Positions 1-7,683 are shown, counted from the first letter of the stretch. The stretch: 33,828 bases of DNA from Anaerolineaceae bacterium UBA1363 (GCA_002306055.1 DBRR01000039.1:33124-66951), one strand, 5' to 3'. Program-made: numbers and translations. Notes: a model not told the origin generated them from the sequence alone.

Positions 1-471
1 GCCACGCAAAAGAGGCTCGCGATGACGGAAAAAAGGCAGTATGGCTGTAAAAACTGGATGGTTGATAATGTGCGAGAGTTTGTTAGCAGATATAGTATAG
101 CACAAATGTTCTTTTTTTTGCGAAAATAGAAAACATTCAATGAATAACGGATTGCTAACCCCCTCACAGATGCCCTCAGTATTTCACCCCCCAGGGCAAT
201 CGCGTCTTATTTTTCAGGAAAACCACCAAAAATGATTAGAAATCAGGTCTTTTGAATAGATTTCTCACTCTTTGCGGGTAACACAATTCTGTTTGAGTAG
301 TAATAAGAGATGGGTTTGGCTAAAAAAAACTCTTTTTGCCTTGAATCGACTGCCAAAACAGGTTTATCAATCAAATATACTAAGTAAATATGAAATATTA
401 TTGGCTATTATTTGAAATTCTTGAAATTTGCTTGAGTGATGTTTCTCATTTAGATGCAATTGCCCTGACTT
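1..471. other. Non-coding region upstream of the ATPase operon
   Basis: No convincing gene is visible. On the minus strand an extended -10-like element (TGC followed by TATACT, window 94-102) could drive a gene lying off the left edge, but no matching -35 is present. A weak inverted repeat, TGCCCT / AGGGCA, lies near 172-199, and an A-tract/T-tract repeat (GGC...AAAAA...TTTTT...GCC) lies at 318-340. The reading frame that runs into atpD is open from 390, but the stretch is AT-rich and precedes the promoter, so it is read here as untranslated. Confidence 0.4.
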
Positions 472-500
472 TTGACTTTTTCAACTTTTTCTGGCATAAT
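472..500 (+). promoter_or_regulatory. Sigma70-type promoter of the N-ATPase operon
   Basis: TTGACT at 472-477 and CATAAT at 495-500 are separated by exactly 17 bp, each one mismatch from consensus. Transcription would start near 507, where an in-frame GTG (507) and ATG (510) stand. This rules out the upstream in-frame ATG at 390 and suggests a leaderless or near-leaderless atpD message. Confidence 0.75.
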
Positions 501-509
501 TATGATGTG

Positions 510-2030
510 ATGTTTCCCGGTCAGGGCTCTGACCTTTCAAGTGCAAAGTTAGAAATAGGAATGCTTGTGCAATCTGAGAACACTCAACACAAAAATCCAG
601 GAGTTATCATCCGCTTAGTCGGCGTTGTGGTTGATGTCGAATTCGAATCGGGAGATCTTCCATCTATCTACAACGCCCTACTGGTTAAACGCAAGGAAGG
701 CGGTGACTTGATCCTGGAGATCCAAGAGCATGTTGGCACCAACGTGGTGCGTGCCATTGCCATGGGCAGCACAGCCGGACTCAGGCGCGGCTTGCCCGTA
801 ATCGACCTGGGGGTGCCGATCACGGTTCCCATTGGCAGGGAGACCCTGGGAAGACTTTTCAACGTTCTCGGTCAGCCAATCGACGACCGGGGACCTTTTG
901 AACCTAAAACTTTTGCCCCAATTCACCGTAAACCTCCGGCGATTCGCGACCAGGTGATTTCACGCGACAAGATTGTTACCGGCATCAAAGCCATCGATCT
1001 ACTGACTCCGTACCCCAAGGGAGGTAAGGTCGGTCTGTTCGGAGGGGCGGGCGTTGGCAAAACCGTCTTGATGCTGGAGTTGATGAACAACACTATCACC
1101 AAGAGCTCGGGCATCGTGCTTTTTGCGGGTGTAGGTGAACGCAGCCGTGAGGGCAACGACATGTGGCTGGAAATGACCGCTTCCGGCTTGATCGATTCAG
1201 CCATCCTGGCATTTGGGCAGATGAACGAACCGCCCGGAGCGCGTATGCGTATCCCCTTCACTGCTCTGACAATGGCAGAGTACTTTCGCGACGAAGAAAA
1301 CAGGCCGGTGCTGATCTTTATCGACAACATCTATCGCTTTATCCAGGCTGGCTCCGAGGTTTCGGCGCTTTTGGGGCGACTGCCGAGTGAGATGGGTTAT
1401 CAGAGCACGCTCGAATCCGAGATGGGTTTGCTCCAGGAACGCATCACCTCCACTAGCAGCGGCAGCATCACTTCTGTTCAGGCAGTCTATATCCCTGCTG
1501 ATGACGTGACCGACCCGGCAGTGGCAGCCACCTTCTCGCATCTAGACGCCATCACCGTACTCTCACGTCGGCTTGTTTCGCTGGGGCTCTACCCAGCTAT
1601 CGACCCGTTGCAGTCCGGCTCGAATTTTCTGACACCTGAGAACGTAGGAAGCGAACACTACAACGTAGCCATGCAGGTCAGGGCGACTCTGGCGCGCTAT
1701 GAAGAGCTTCAGGACCTGATTGCCATTCTTGGTATGGAAGAGCTTTCCTTGGAGGACCAACAAACTGTGATCCGAGCCCGTAGGGTGCAGCGTTTTCTGA
1801 CGCAGCCCTTTATTGTGGCTGAAGCTTTTTCAGGCAAACCGGGAGTGTTTGTGCCGATTGAGGAGACTGTGCGGGGTTTCAAAGAGATCCTGGAAGGAAA
1901 ATATGATGACCTGCCCGAGCAGGCTTTTTACATGACCGGTACGATTGCGGACGTCTTGCAGCAAGCCGAAGAAATAGACTCGCTCGGGGAAACGCTCAGC
2001 CCGGAGGAAGCCGATGAGCCAGCAGTCTGA
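510..2030 (+). CDS. atpD: N-ATPase subunit beta
   Basis: Catalytic beta subunit of the F1 sector; it binds and hydrolyses or makes ATP on the cytoplasmic side. Visible motifs, counted from the ATG at 510: the N-terminal barrel (GVVVDVEFESGDLPSIYNAL), P-loop GGAGVGKT at about 178-185, the catalytic glutamate in GVGERSREGND at about 210, the Walker B aspartate at about 272 in LIFIDNIYRF, and the C-terminal GMEELSLEDQ segment, which replaces the usual DELSEED. It is the first gene of the operon, as in N-ATPase operons, where atpD leads. The start is uncertain. The promoter at 472-500 puts the transcript start near 507, so GTG 507 or ATG 510 could be leaderless starts. ATG 561 gives a family-like length but has only AGGA directly against it. 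The open frame continues upstream to ATG 390, which is unlikely to be used. Its last codons overlap atpC. Confidence 0.95.
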   Translation: MFPGQGSDLSSAKLEIGMLVQSENTQHKNPGVIIRLVGVVVDVEFESGDLPSIYNALLVKRKEGGDLILEIQEHVGTNVVRAIAMGSTAGLRRGLPVIDLGVPITVPIGRETLGRLFNVLGQPIDDRGPFEPKTFAPIHRKPPAIRDQVISRDKIVTGIKAIDLLTPYPKGGKVGLFGGAGVGKTVLMLELMNNTITKSSGIVLFAGVGERSREGNDMWLEMTASGLIDSAILAFGQMNEPPGARMRIPFTALTMAEYFRDEENRPVLIFIDNIYRFIQAGSEVSALLGRLPSEMGYQSTLESEMGLLQERITSTSSGSITSVQAVYIPADDVTDPAVAATFSHLDAITVLSRRLVSLGLYPAIDPLQSGSNFLTPENVGSEHYNVAMQVRATLARYEELQDLIAILGMEELSLEDQQTVIRARRVQRFLTQPFIVAEAFSGKPGVFVPIEETVRGFKEILEGKYDDLPEQAFYMTGTIADVLQQAEEIDSLGETLSPEEADEPAV

Positions 2031-2286
2031 TTCCGAGAAACTGCTCAGGGTGCGGGTGCTCAGCCTGGATTCGAGCGGATTGGAACTGGAACAGGTTGAA
2101 AGCCTGCAGGTTCGGCTGAAAGATGGATCCTGGCTGGGGATCCACCCAGGGCACGCCCCTATGATTGCGGCTACCAGCGATGGAGAGCTCAAGTTCCGGA
2201 AGGACAACCAGGATCAAACCGCTTCGGTCAAAGCTGGCATTCTGACTTTGTCTGATAACCTGGTCAGCATTTTAACAACCCATTGA
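2014..2286 (+). CDS. atpC: N-ATPase subunit epsilon (short form)
   Basis: Central-stalk epsilon subunit, 90 residues. It contains the N-terminal beta-sandwich domain (LRVRVLSLDSSGLELEQVES, then GSWLGIHPGHAPMIAA and a GILTLSDNLVSIL ending). It stops where the usual C-terminal helical hairpin would begin; ordinary epsilon subunits run to about 130-140 residues. That hairpin is the part that can extend and inhibit ATP hydrolysis, so this enzyme probably lacks epsilon inhibition (inference). The gene overlaps the end of atpD by 17 bases, and a GGAGG Shine-Dalgarno lies inside atpD about six bases before the ATG, indicating coupled translation. Short epsilon subunits are typical of N-ATPases. Confidence 0.9.
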   Translation: MSQQSDSEKLLRVRVLSLDSSGLELEQVESLQVRLKDGSWLGIHPGHAPMIAATSDGELKFRKDNQDQTASVKAGILTLSDNLVSILTTH

Positions 2287-2290
2287 GGGT

Positions 2291-2677
2291 ATGATGGTAG
2301 AAAAACAGGTCACCAGCGCAACCCCGGATAGCCAGCCTGGGCAGCCGAACGAGGAAAAAGTAACCAGGCGCAAGCGCATGTTTTCCGCGCGTGACCTGCG
2401 GGCAACGACCATCGGCTGGGAAATCGCCATACCAATTGTTGGCGGTCCCTTGCTGGGCTTTTTTCTGGATCGCCAACTTGCCACCAGCCCGCGTTGGACG
2501 CTCATTTTGTTGGGTGTGGGTGTGCTATCTGCGGTTGCGGCGGTGATCCGTTATGTGAAATACGAATTTTATGTGATGAATAAGGAAGAGAACGAAAAAA
2601 GAGCCGCTGAGCTCGAAAAAATGAAAGAATTGATCAAAGAACAAGAGCGCAGACGCAGGCAACGTTATGGAAAATGA
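2291..2677 (+). CDS. atpQ: AtpQ/AtpI-like N-ATPase membrane protein
   Basis: A 128-residue AtpI-family protein. It has a charged N-terminus (1-40), a first membrane helix at about 41-58 ending in the family-type GPLLGFFLDRQL turn, a second at about 70-88 (WTLILLGVGVLSAVAAVI), and a highly charged C-terminal helix (98-128, rich in K, E and R). Gene order atpD-C-Q-R-B-E-F-A-G is the hallmark of N-ATPase operons, and this is the Q position. AtpI proteins are thought to help assemble the c-ring; the exact role of AtpQ is not settled. Two ATG codons stand in tandem (2291 and 2294), so either may be the start. The 3' end overlaps atpR by 11 bases. Confidence 0.82.
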   Translation: MMVEKQVTSATPDSQPGQPNEEKVTRRKRMFSARDLRATTIGWEIAIPIVGGPLLGFFLDRQLATSPRWTLILLGVGVLSAVAAVIRYVKYEFYVMNKEENEKRAAELEKMKELIKEQERRRRQRYGK

Positions 2678-2987
2678 GGGCGTGAAAATTATCTGGATCA
2701 TTTTTTGGATCCTGGTCGCCACAGGCTGGTCAGTGCTTTCTTTTCAATGGTTGCGCAAGGAAGTCGAAGAGATCCATCCTATGCTGGCTGGGCAGAAATC
2801 CCCGATGGCGAGGTTGATACAGCGGCGTTTTGTGGTGTTTATCTTGCTTGGGCTGCTTCTCTACCTGGCTTTGCGCACCGAACCCCTGGGAGCGATTGGG
2901 ATGGTGATTGTAATCACGATCGCCACCTGGGTGCAGGTAATCATTTATAACAACAGCCTGAACAAACCAACCGGTCGGAAGGAGTAG
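2667..2987 (+). CDS. atpR: N-ATPase AtpR subunit
   Basis: A small membrane protein of 106 residues with three predicted helices: about 8-28, 55-70 and 73-95. A basic cytoplasmic loop (LRKEVEEIHPMLAGQ ... QRRF) lies between the first two. Position between atpQ and atpB matches AtpR of N-ATPases, a subunit found only in this ATPase type. The sequence is short and hydrophobic, so the call rests mainly on helix pattern and gene order. It overlaps atpQ, and atpB follows after four bases, which supports one polycistronic message. Confidence 0.78.
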   Translation: MENEGVKIIWIIFWILVATGWSVLSFQWLRKEVEEIHPMLAGQKSPMARLIQRRFVVFILLGLLLYLALRTEPLGAIGMVIVITIATWVQVIIYNNSLNKPTGRKE

Positions 2988-2991
2988 TAAA

Positions 2992-3714
2992 TTGGATGTA
3001 ATTGAACACAACATCGTCTTCACTCTCTTCGGGATTCTGCCCATACGAGACACGGTGCTCTTCACCTGGATCACCATGGGCATCATCATCCTTACGGTGT
3101 TGATTTTAAAACTGCTCAACCCTAATCTGTTGGAATACATTCTCGAAATGGTTATCAGCATTGTGGATGACGCCATGGATGTGGATGACCTGCATCCATA
3201 TATTCCGGTACTGGGCAGCCTGATGATCTTTACGCTGTTTGCCAACCTGATTTCTATCATCCCGGGCATGAAGTCTCCCACAGCAGATATCAATACCACG
3301 CTTGGACTGGCATTAATCGTGGTGTTGTCAGTACATATCTATGGCATGATCAAAAAGGGAGTCTGGCAATATTTGAAAGAATTTTCCAGCCCGATTTTTA
3401 TGTTTCCGGTGGAGTTGATTGGTCAATTTAGCCGTACGCTCTCGCTCACTATGCGTTTATTTGGCAATGTTCTGAGCGGGGATTTGATTGTGGCAATCAT
3501 ATTTTCGATCGTGCCGTACTTCGTGCCAATTGCCATGACTGCGATCTCGATGATCTCGAGTGTGCTGCAAGCGTATGTGCTGACAACCTTGGCTGCTCTG
3601 TTCATCTCATCAGCGGTGGAAATTAATGAAGAAGATCTAAAAATCAAAGCAGAAAATGCTGAGAAGAAAAGATTACGCAAATTAAGCAAAACGAGTGAGA
3701 AAGGAACTAACTAA
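2992..3714 (+). CDS. atpB: ATPase F0 subunit a
   Basis: Membrane subunit a of F0, 240 residues, forming the ion half-channels beside the c-ring. The essential arginine lies in SLTMRLFGNVLSGDL (R155, counted from the chosen start), and the following helix has the family motif LQAYVLTTLAALFISSAVE. Several hydrophobic helices cover about 20-45, 72-92, 104-120, 140-160 and 165-208. The start is TTG at 2992 with a strong GGAAGGAG ribosome-binding site seven bases upstream; no ATG fits the N-terminus. The stop codon overlaps the atpE start (TAATG). The C-terminus is a lysine-rich tail. Confidence 0.94.
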   Translation: MDVIEHNIVFTLFGILPIRDTVLFTWITMGIIILTVLILKLLNPNLLEYILEMVISIVDDAMDVDDLHPYIPVLGSLMIFTLFANLISIIPGMKSPTADINTTLGLALIVVLSVHIYGMIKKGVWQYLKEFSSPIFMFPVELIGQFSRTLSLTMRLFGNVLSGDLIVAIIFSIVPYFVPIAMTAISMISSVLQAYVLTTLAALFISSAVEINEEDLKIKAENAEKKRLRKLSKTSEKGTN

Positions 3715-3992
3715 TGGAAAATATGACACCTGAGGTTTTAATCATTATTGTCACCACTATCGTTGCTGGTGTGGCAATCATGATTGGAACCATGATTCCC
3801 ACCTGGGCACAGGGTAAGGTGGCAGAAAAGGCGATTGAAGGAATGGCACGGCAGCCAGATGCCGCACCACAATTGCGAACAGCCATGTTGATTTCAATGG
3901 CGCTGGTAGAAACGGCTTCGATTTACGTGTTGTTGGTTGTGCTGGTGATGTTATTTGCCAACCCCTTAATTACACGCTTTTTTGGGGGCTAA
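3714..3992 (+). CDS. atpE: ATPase F0 subunit c, predicted Na+-binding
   Basis: Rotor-ring subunit c, 92 residues, a two-helix hairpin with the conserved polar loop ARQPDAAPQLRTAM. The ion-carrying acid is E66 in the second helix (ALVETASIY). By alignment with the Ilyobacter tartaricus c subunit, the Na+ ligands are largely present: Q33 (equivalent to Q32) in the first helix, E66 (E65), T67 in place of S66, and Y71 (Y70). The position equivalent to T67 is A68. This supports a Na+-type ring (inference from motif). The start overlaps the atpB stop by one base, so the two genes are translationally coupled. Confidence 0.93.
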   Translation: MENMTPEVLIIIVTTIVAGVAIMIGTMIPTWAQGKVAEKAIEGMARQPDAAPQLRTAMLISMALVETASIYVLLVVLVMLFANPLITRFFGG

Positions 3993-3995
3993 TCC

Positions 3996-4784
3996 ATGCT
4001 CGACTTTGACCTTAGCACCATCATCTGGGAGATTCTCAATTTCCTGGTCTTGACGGTGATCCTGTACTTCCTGGTTTTTAAACCGATGACCAAGCGTGCA
4101 GAGGAACGGGCAATTGAGAAAGCCGCCCTCAGGGCAGCGCTTCAGCGCGATCAAATGGATGCTCAGCAGCGTCTTGAGGAGCTCGATAGGCGCCTGATCA
4201 ACCTTGATGAGGAAATCGAGAAGATTATAGATCAGGCATATGTCAACAGCCAGAGCCAGCAGGAAGAGTTGCTGGAGGCGACCCGTCAGGAAGCAGAGTC
4301 AATCATGATGGAAGCTGTTGCCGAGGCGCGCAAGGAGCAGGAAGTGGACATCAAGCGCCTGCAGAACGACCTGGTGGAAACGGTCATCCACATCAGTAAT
4401 GAGACCCTGCGCGAAGTCATACCTCCGGAAGTCCACGATCAGCTCATTGAAGAAGTGACTCGCAACATCTGGAACATGGGTCGAACTGACATGCGCATGG
4501 TTCAGAATATCCGCGAATCCTTGGAAGAAAGAATTCCGACCGTGGAAGTTGAGGTGCCGCGTGAGCTCACTACCGAACAGCAAATGAAACTGCTCAACAC
4601 TTTCAACGCCTTGACGGACAAGGAAGTGGAGTTGAAAGTGAACGTCAGACCAGAGCTTGTGAGCGGCATCCGCGCCAGGGTTGGAGACATCGTGCTGGAT
4701 AACACCATCCGTGCTCATTTAAACTCTCTGCGGGACGAAATCAGTCAGAAACTGGAAACAGTGGCAAAACCTGAAGATGAATGA
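3996..4784 (+). CDS. atpF: ATPase subunit b fused to a C-terminal delta-like domain
   Basis: A 262-residue peripheral-stalk protein, about 100 longer than an ordinary subunit b. Residues 1-30 hold one membrane helix (ILNFLVLTVILYFLVF followed by KPMTKRAEER). Residues 31-150 form a long charged helix or coiled coil typical of b. Residues about 180-250 match the C-terminal domain of subunit delta/OSCP: ELTTEQQMKLLNTFNALTDK, then the delta signature from VRPELVSGIRARVGD to IVLDNTIRAHLNSL. The six-helix N-terminal domain of delta is not present, and no separate atpH lies in the operon. b-delta fusions are known in mycobacteria; here the arrangement is b followed by the delta C-terminal half only. 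The gene overlaps atpA by eight bases. Confidence 0.92.
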   Translation: MLDFDLSTIIWEILNFLVLTVILYFLVFKPMTKRAEERAIEKAALRAALQRDQMDAQQRLEELDRRLINLDEEIEKIIDQAYVNSQSQQEELLEATRQEAESIMMEAVAEARKEQEVDIKRLQNDLVETVIHISNETLREVIPPEVHDQLIEEVTRNIWNMGRTDMRMVQNIRESLEERIPTVEVEVPRELTTEQQMKLLNTFNALTDKEVELKVNVRPELVSGIRARVGDIVLDNTIRAHLNSLRDEISQKLETVAKPEDE

Positions 4785-6447
4785 TTTAGACCTTGCTACC
4801 CAAAAGCGACTATCTGATCTGACCGAGCGGTTGCGCGTAAATGACCCACTGTCGCTTACGCGTGAAGAGTTTCTGGAGGATGTAAAGGCTCGCGTGGCAG
4901 AAAAATTGCCTGCACGTCCGAAATTCCTTAAGCTGGAATATGTCATCAGTGAGCTTCAGTCAGCCAGCCAGAGGCAAAAGCACCAGATCTTCATCCACAG
5001 TGTTGGTACCGTGCAGCATGTTGGCAATGGCATTGCCACGCTCAGCGGTCTGCCGATGGTTTTCCTGGAGGAATTGGTGACTTTCCCAAATGGGGTGCAG
5101 GGCATGGTGCTAAATCTCGACCGCAAGCATGTGGATGTGATCCTGTTTGGCGACGACACTGGCATTCGTGGCGGAGATGTGGCAATTGCAACGGGCAAAC
5201 GACTCAGTATTCCAGTAGGTCTTTCATTCCTTGGCAGAGTGGTAGATCCCCTTGGAAGACCGCTGGATGAAAAACGAACGATTGTTCCCTCTGAATTTCG
5301 CTCCGTAGAACGCATTGCGCCGGGTGTGATTGACCGTGCGCCAGTTGACACACCGCTGTTTACCGGCACAAAGATCGTCGACGCACTCCTGCCACTTGGG
5401 CGCGGACAGCGTGAATTGATCATTGGCGACCGCCAGGTGGGCAAGACCACCCTGGCACTGGATGCCATCCTCAGCCAAAAAGGCACCGATGTCCGCTGTG
5501 TGTACGTCTCGATCGGGCAGAAAAAGACCTCCGTATTGCGTGCGATTGAAACCCTCAAAGCTGGCGGGGTTATGAACCAAACCACGGTGATGGTTTCAAG
5601 CCCCGATGATCCCCCTGCGCTGCGCTACCTGGCGCCGTACGCAGGTGTGACCCTGGCTGAGTTCCTGCTGGATAACGGCATGGATGTATTGATCGTTTAC
5701 GATGATTTGTCGAAGCACGCGGATACTTACCGTGAGATGAGTTTGCTGCTGCGGCGCCCACCCGGACGCGAAGCCTATCCTGGCGACATTTTTTACCTCC
5801 ATTCGCGCCTTCTGGAACGCGCGTGCCGCCTGAACGAGGCGCATGGTGGTGGAAGCATCACGGCACTGCCTATCGCAACGACCCAACGCGGGAATATCTC
5901 GAGTTATATTGTGACCAATTTGATCTCCATCACCGATGGGCAGATCGTTTTGGACGCGGATGAATTCAACAAAGGCAATAAACCTGCCATCGACATCGGC
6001 AGGTCTGTATCGCGCGTGGGGTCTGCGGCGCAAGAGCCAGCGATGAAGTCCGTGGTAAAGGCGTTAAAGCTGGAGCTCTCACAGTACGAAGAAGTGGCGC
6101 GTTTTGCCCGGTTTGGTACCGAGGTAAACGAAGCCACACGCAAGCAAATCGAACGCGGGCAGAGGCTAAACGCCCTCCTGCAGCAAGGTCCCAACCAGCC
6201 AGTGCTCTTTGAGGATCAGGTGGTGCAATTCTATGCCATCACGCAAGGCTTCATGGATGAGATCAAGCCTGAAAGAGTGAGTGTGTTTGCTCATGAAATG
6301 CTCAGCTACTTGCACATCTATGCTGCCCAGTCAATAGATGCCATCAAATATGAGCGCAGCCTGAGCGAAGAAGTCAGGGCAGATTTAAACCAGGCTTTAG
6401 GTGCCTTTCTGGGTCTATGGGATCAGAAAGTGAAGCAAAACAAATGA
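4777..6447 (+). CDS. atpA: N-ATPase subunit alpha with N-terminal extension
   Basis: Non-catalytic nucleotide-binding subunit of F1, 556 residues. P-loop GDRQVGKT is at 217-224, against 169-176 in E. coli, and the usual T of GDRQT is V. Other landmarks are LIVYDDLSKHADTYREMS, LLLRRPPGREAYPGD, and the arginine-finger motif SVSRVGSAAQ. The barrel domain begins near residue 73 (HSVGTVQHVGNGIATLSGL), about 48 residues later than in E. coli, so there is an extra N-terminal stretch that looks helical and charged. In ordinary enzymes the alpha N-terminus docks the N-terminal domain of delta, which is missing here (see atpF); the extension may replace that contact (inference). The start ATG lies inside atpF, and the stop overlaps the start of the next gene. 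Confidence 0.96.
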   Translation: MNDLDLATQKRLSDLTERLRVNDPLSLTREEFLEDVKARVAEKLPARPKFLKLEYVISELQSASQRQKHQIFIHSVGTVQHVGNGIATLSGLPMVFLEELVTFPNGVQGMVLNLDRKHVDVILFGDDTGIRGGDVAIATGKRLSIPVGLSFLGRVVDPLGRPLDEKRTIVPSEFRSVERIAPGVIDRAPVDTPLFTGTKIVDALLPLGRGQRELIIGDRQVGKTTLALDAILSQKGTDVRCVYVSIGQKKTSVLRAIETLKAGGVMNQTTVMVSSPDDPPALRYLAPYAGVTLAEFLLDNGMDVLIVYDDLSKHADTYREMSLLLRRPPGREAYPGDIFYLHSRLLERACRLNEAHGGGSITALPIATTQRGNISSYIVTNLISITDGQIVLDADEFNKGNKPAIDIGRSVSRVGSAAQEPAMKSVVKALKLELSQYEEVARFARFGTEVNEATRKQIERGQRLNALLQQGPNQPVLFEDQVVQFYAITQGFMDEIKPERVSVFAHEMLSYLHIYAAQSIDAIKYERSLSEEVRADLNQALGAFLGLWDQKVKQNK

Positions 6448-6773
6448 AAATGATCATGGCGATCGTACCAAAAAAATATGGCGATGACGTGCTTTCGGCA
6501 CTGATCAATGCTGGCTTTACAGCTACATACTCTGAGACGCGGGGAGGAATGCTGCGGCAGAGCCAGATGACCCTGTTTATCGCAGTTCGTAATAGCGAAG
6601 TACAGACGGCTCTGAATCTCATTACTGACTCCTGTAACGAGATTGGATCCATTCATTATGGGTACGGGCTACATGCTGATTATGAACCGCAGATGGAAAA
6701 TGAGGGAGCACTTATTGGAAAAAGCTCGGCGGTGGTCTTCATCTGGGCACTCGATAAATTCCAGATTGGTTAA
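6444..6773 (+). CDS. PII-like protein of the CdAMP_rec (DarA/PstA) family
   Basis: A 109-residue small-molecule sensor candidate. The frame opens at 6417, but ATG 6444 gives the family N-terminus (MKMIMAIVPKKYGDDVLSAL) and overlaps the atpA stop as ATGA. Features shared with DarA/PstA: the first strand and helix, the ATYSETRGGMLRQSQMTLFI segment aligned with the ATKL..TGGFL..GNTTF segment of c-di-AMP receptors, the helix VQTALNLITDSC, and the ending SSAVVFIWALDKFQ. Not all recalled c-di-AMP contacts are kept: a T replaces the Arg before AT, M replaces F in GGF, and Q replaces the Asn near NTT. The ligand may therefore be c-di-AMP or another nucleotide. It sits between atpA and atpG inside the ATPase operon, with no spacing, which suggests a role in regulating or assembling the ATPase. 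Confidence 0.8.
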   Translation: MKMIMAIVPKKYGDDVLSALINAGFTATYSETRGGMLRQSQMTLFIAVRNSEVQTALNLITDSCNEIGSIHYGYGLHADYEPQMENEGALIGKSSAVVFIWALDKFQIG

Positions 6774-6780
6774 AGCCTAG

Positions 6781-7683
6781 ATGTCTGAAGGCAAAGAACG
6801 CACAGAAGCCAGGCTTTCGAACCTTGAAGCGATAGAACCGCTCTTGGGTTCATTGCGCGTGCTTTCGCTGAGTACCATGCAAATGGCGCTCAACCGCCAG
6901 GCTTCTCTCACGGCTTACGCAGAGCGTTTTTCGCTGGTGGCGGCCCAGGTGAGGTACATAGTAGGGGGCAAGCCAGTAATGCATAAAGTGGAAGAGCATG
7001 TTGATTACCGACCGGTTGAGCAGAACAATGTCCTGGCAGTCATCGGCAGCTCGAGGGGCATTTGCGGGCAGTACAACAAACAATTAGCCAAATTGGTATC
7101 TGAGCGGTTGGAGCTGAAAGACGCTTTGCCGACAAAGGTGCTGGCTTTTGGCGTCAGAGTCCAACGTGCCTTGTCGCAGGAAGGCATCACATTTGATAGG
7201 CAAGAGGCTTTGGGGCAGGGCTCACAGCCGGCTTATGGACTGGCTGCCCGGCTGATGCGCGGCTGGACGGCTGCTATTGAAGCTGGAACGCTTGCGAAGG
7301 TGGAGATCCTGTCTTTCCGCAAACGCACAGTCGGAACTAATTACAGCCCGGTTTTCACCACGCTGATGCCAACACGCAGCGAGGAACACCACGACGAGGG
7401 ACAAAAGGAACTGCCCTGGCCTCCACCGATCATCGAGGGCGATCCGGAAGTGATGCTGGAGCAGATCGAAAGTCATCTGCTGGCAATCCGCTTTTATCAG
7501 CTCATACTGGACGCGATCGCAGCTGAAAATCTCTACCGGTACCGTTTGCTTGAAGAAGCGAAAGAAAACACCTCCAATTTGCTCGAGGAACTAACGTTAG
7601 CCATTCAGTCCGAACGGCGCAAGGAAATTACCCAGCAGCTCCAGGAGCTCCTGGTTGGCTCGGGTATGCTGGCGCAGAGATAA
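6781..7683 (+). CDS. atpG: N-ATPase subunit gamma (divergent)
   Basis: Central rotor-shaft subunit, 300 residues. The N-terminal helix (TEARLSNLEAIEPLLGSLRVLSLSTM) and the C-terminal helix (TLAIQSERRKEITQQLQELL) occupy the coiled-coil positions of gamma, and the middle has the Rossmann-like segment LAVIGSSRGICGQYNKQL, equivalent to the usual SDRGLCGGFN. The sequence is divergent from standard gamma, as in other N-ATPases. No strong ribosome-binding site is seen before the ATG at 6781, seven bases after the previous stop, so translation is probably coupled. It is the last gene of the operon; no clear terminator follows. Confidence 0.9.
   Translation: MSEGKERTEARLSNLEAIEPLLGSLRVLSLSTMQMALNRQASLTAYAERFSLVAAQVRYIVGGKPVMHKVEEHVDYRPVEQNNVLAVIGSSRGICGQYNKQLAKLVSERLELKDALPTKVLAFGVRVQRALSQEGITFDRQEALGQGSQPAYGLAARLMRGWTAAIEAGTLAKVEILSFRKRTVGTNYSPVFTTLMPTRSEEHHDEGQKELPWPPPIIEGDPEVMLEQIESHLLAIRFYQLILDAIAAENLYRYRLLEEAKENTSNLLEELTLAIQSERRKEITQQLQELLVGSGMLAQR

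Noticed and set aside
390..509. Upstream in-frame extension of atpD to ATG 390
   Set aside because: The extension lies before or within the promoter at 472-500, is AT-rich and has no counterpart in beta subunits.
4299..4718. Long antisense open frame opposite atpF, and similar ones opposite rpoB, atpA and fusA
   Set aside because: They mirror the codon bias of strong genes on the other strand and have no family match or start signals.
6417..6443. Earlier start for the PII-like protein
   Set aside because: Adds nine residues inside atpA that do not fit the family N-terminus; the ATGA overlap at 6444 is a better start.
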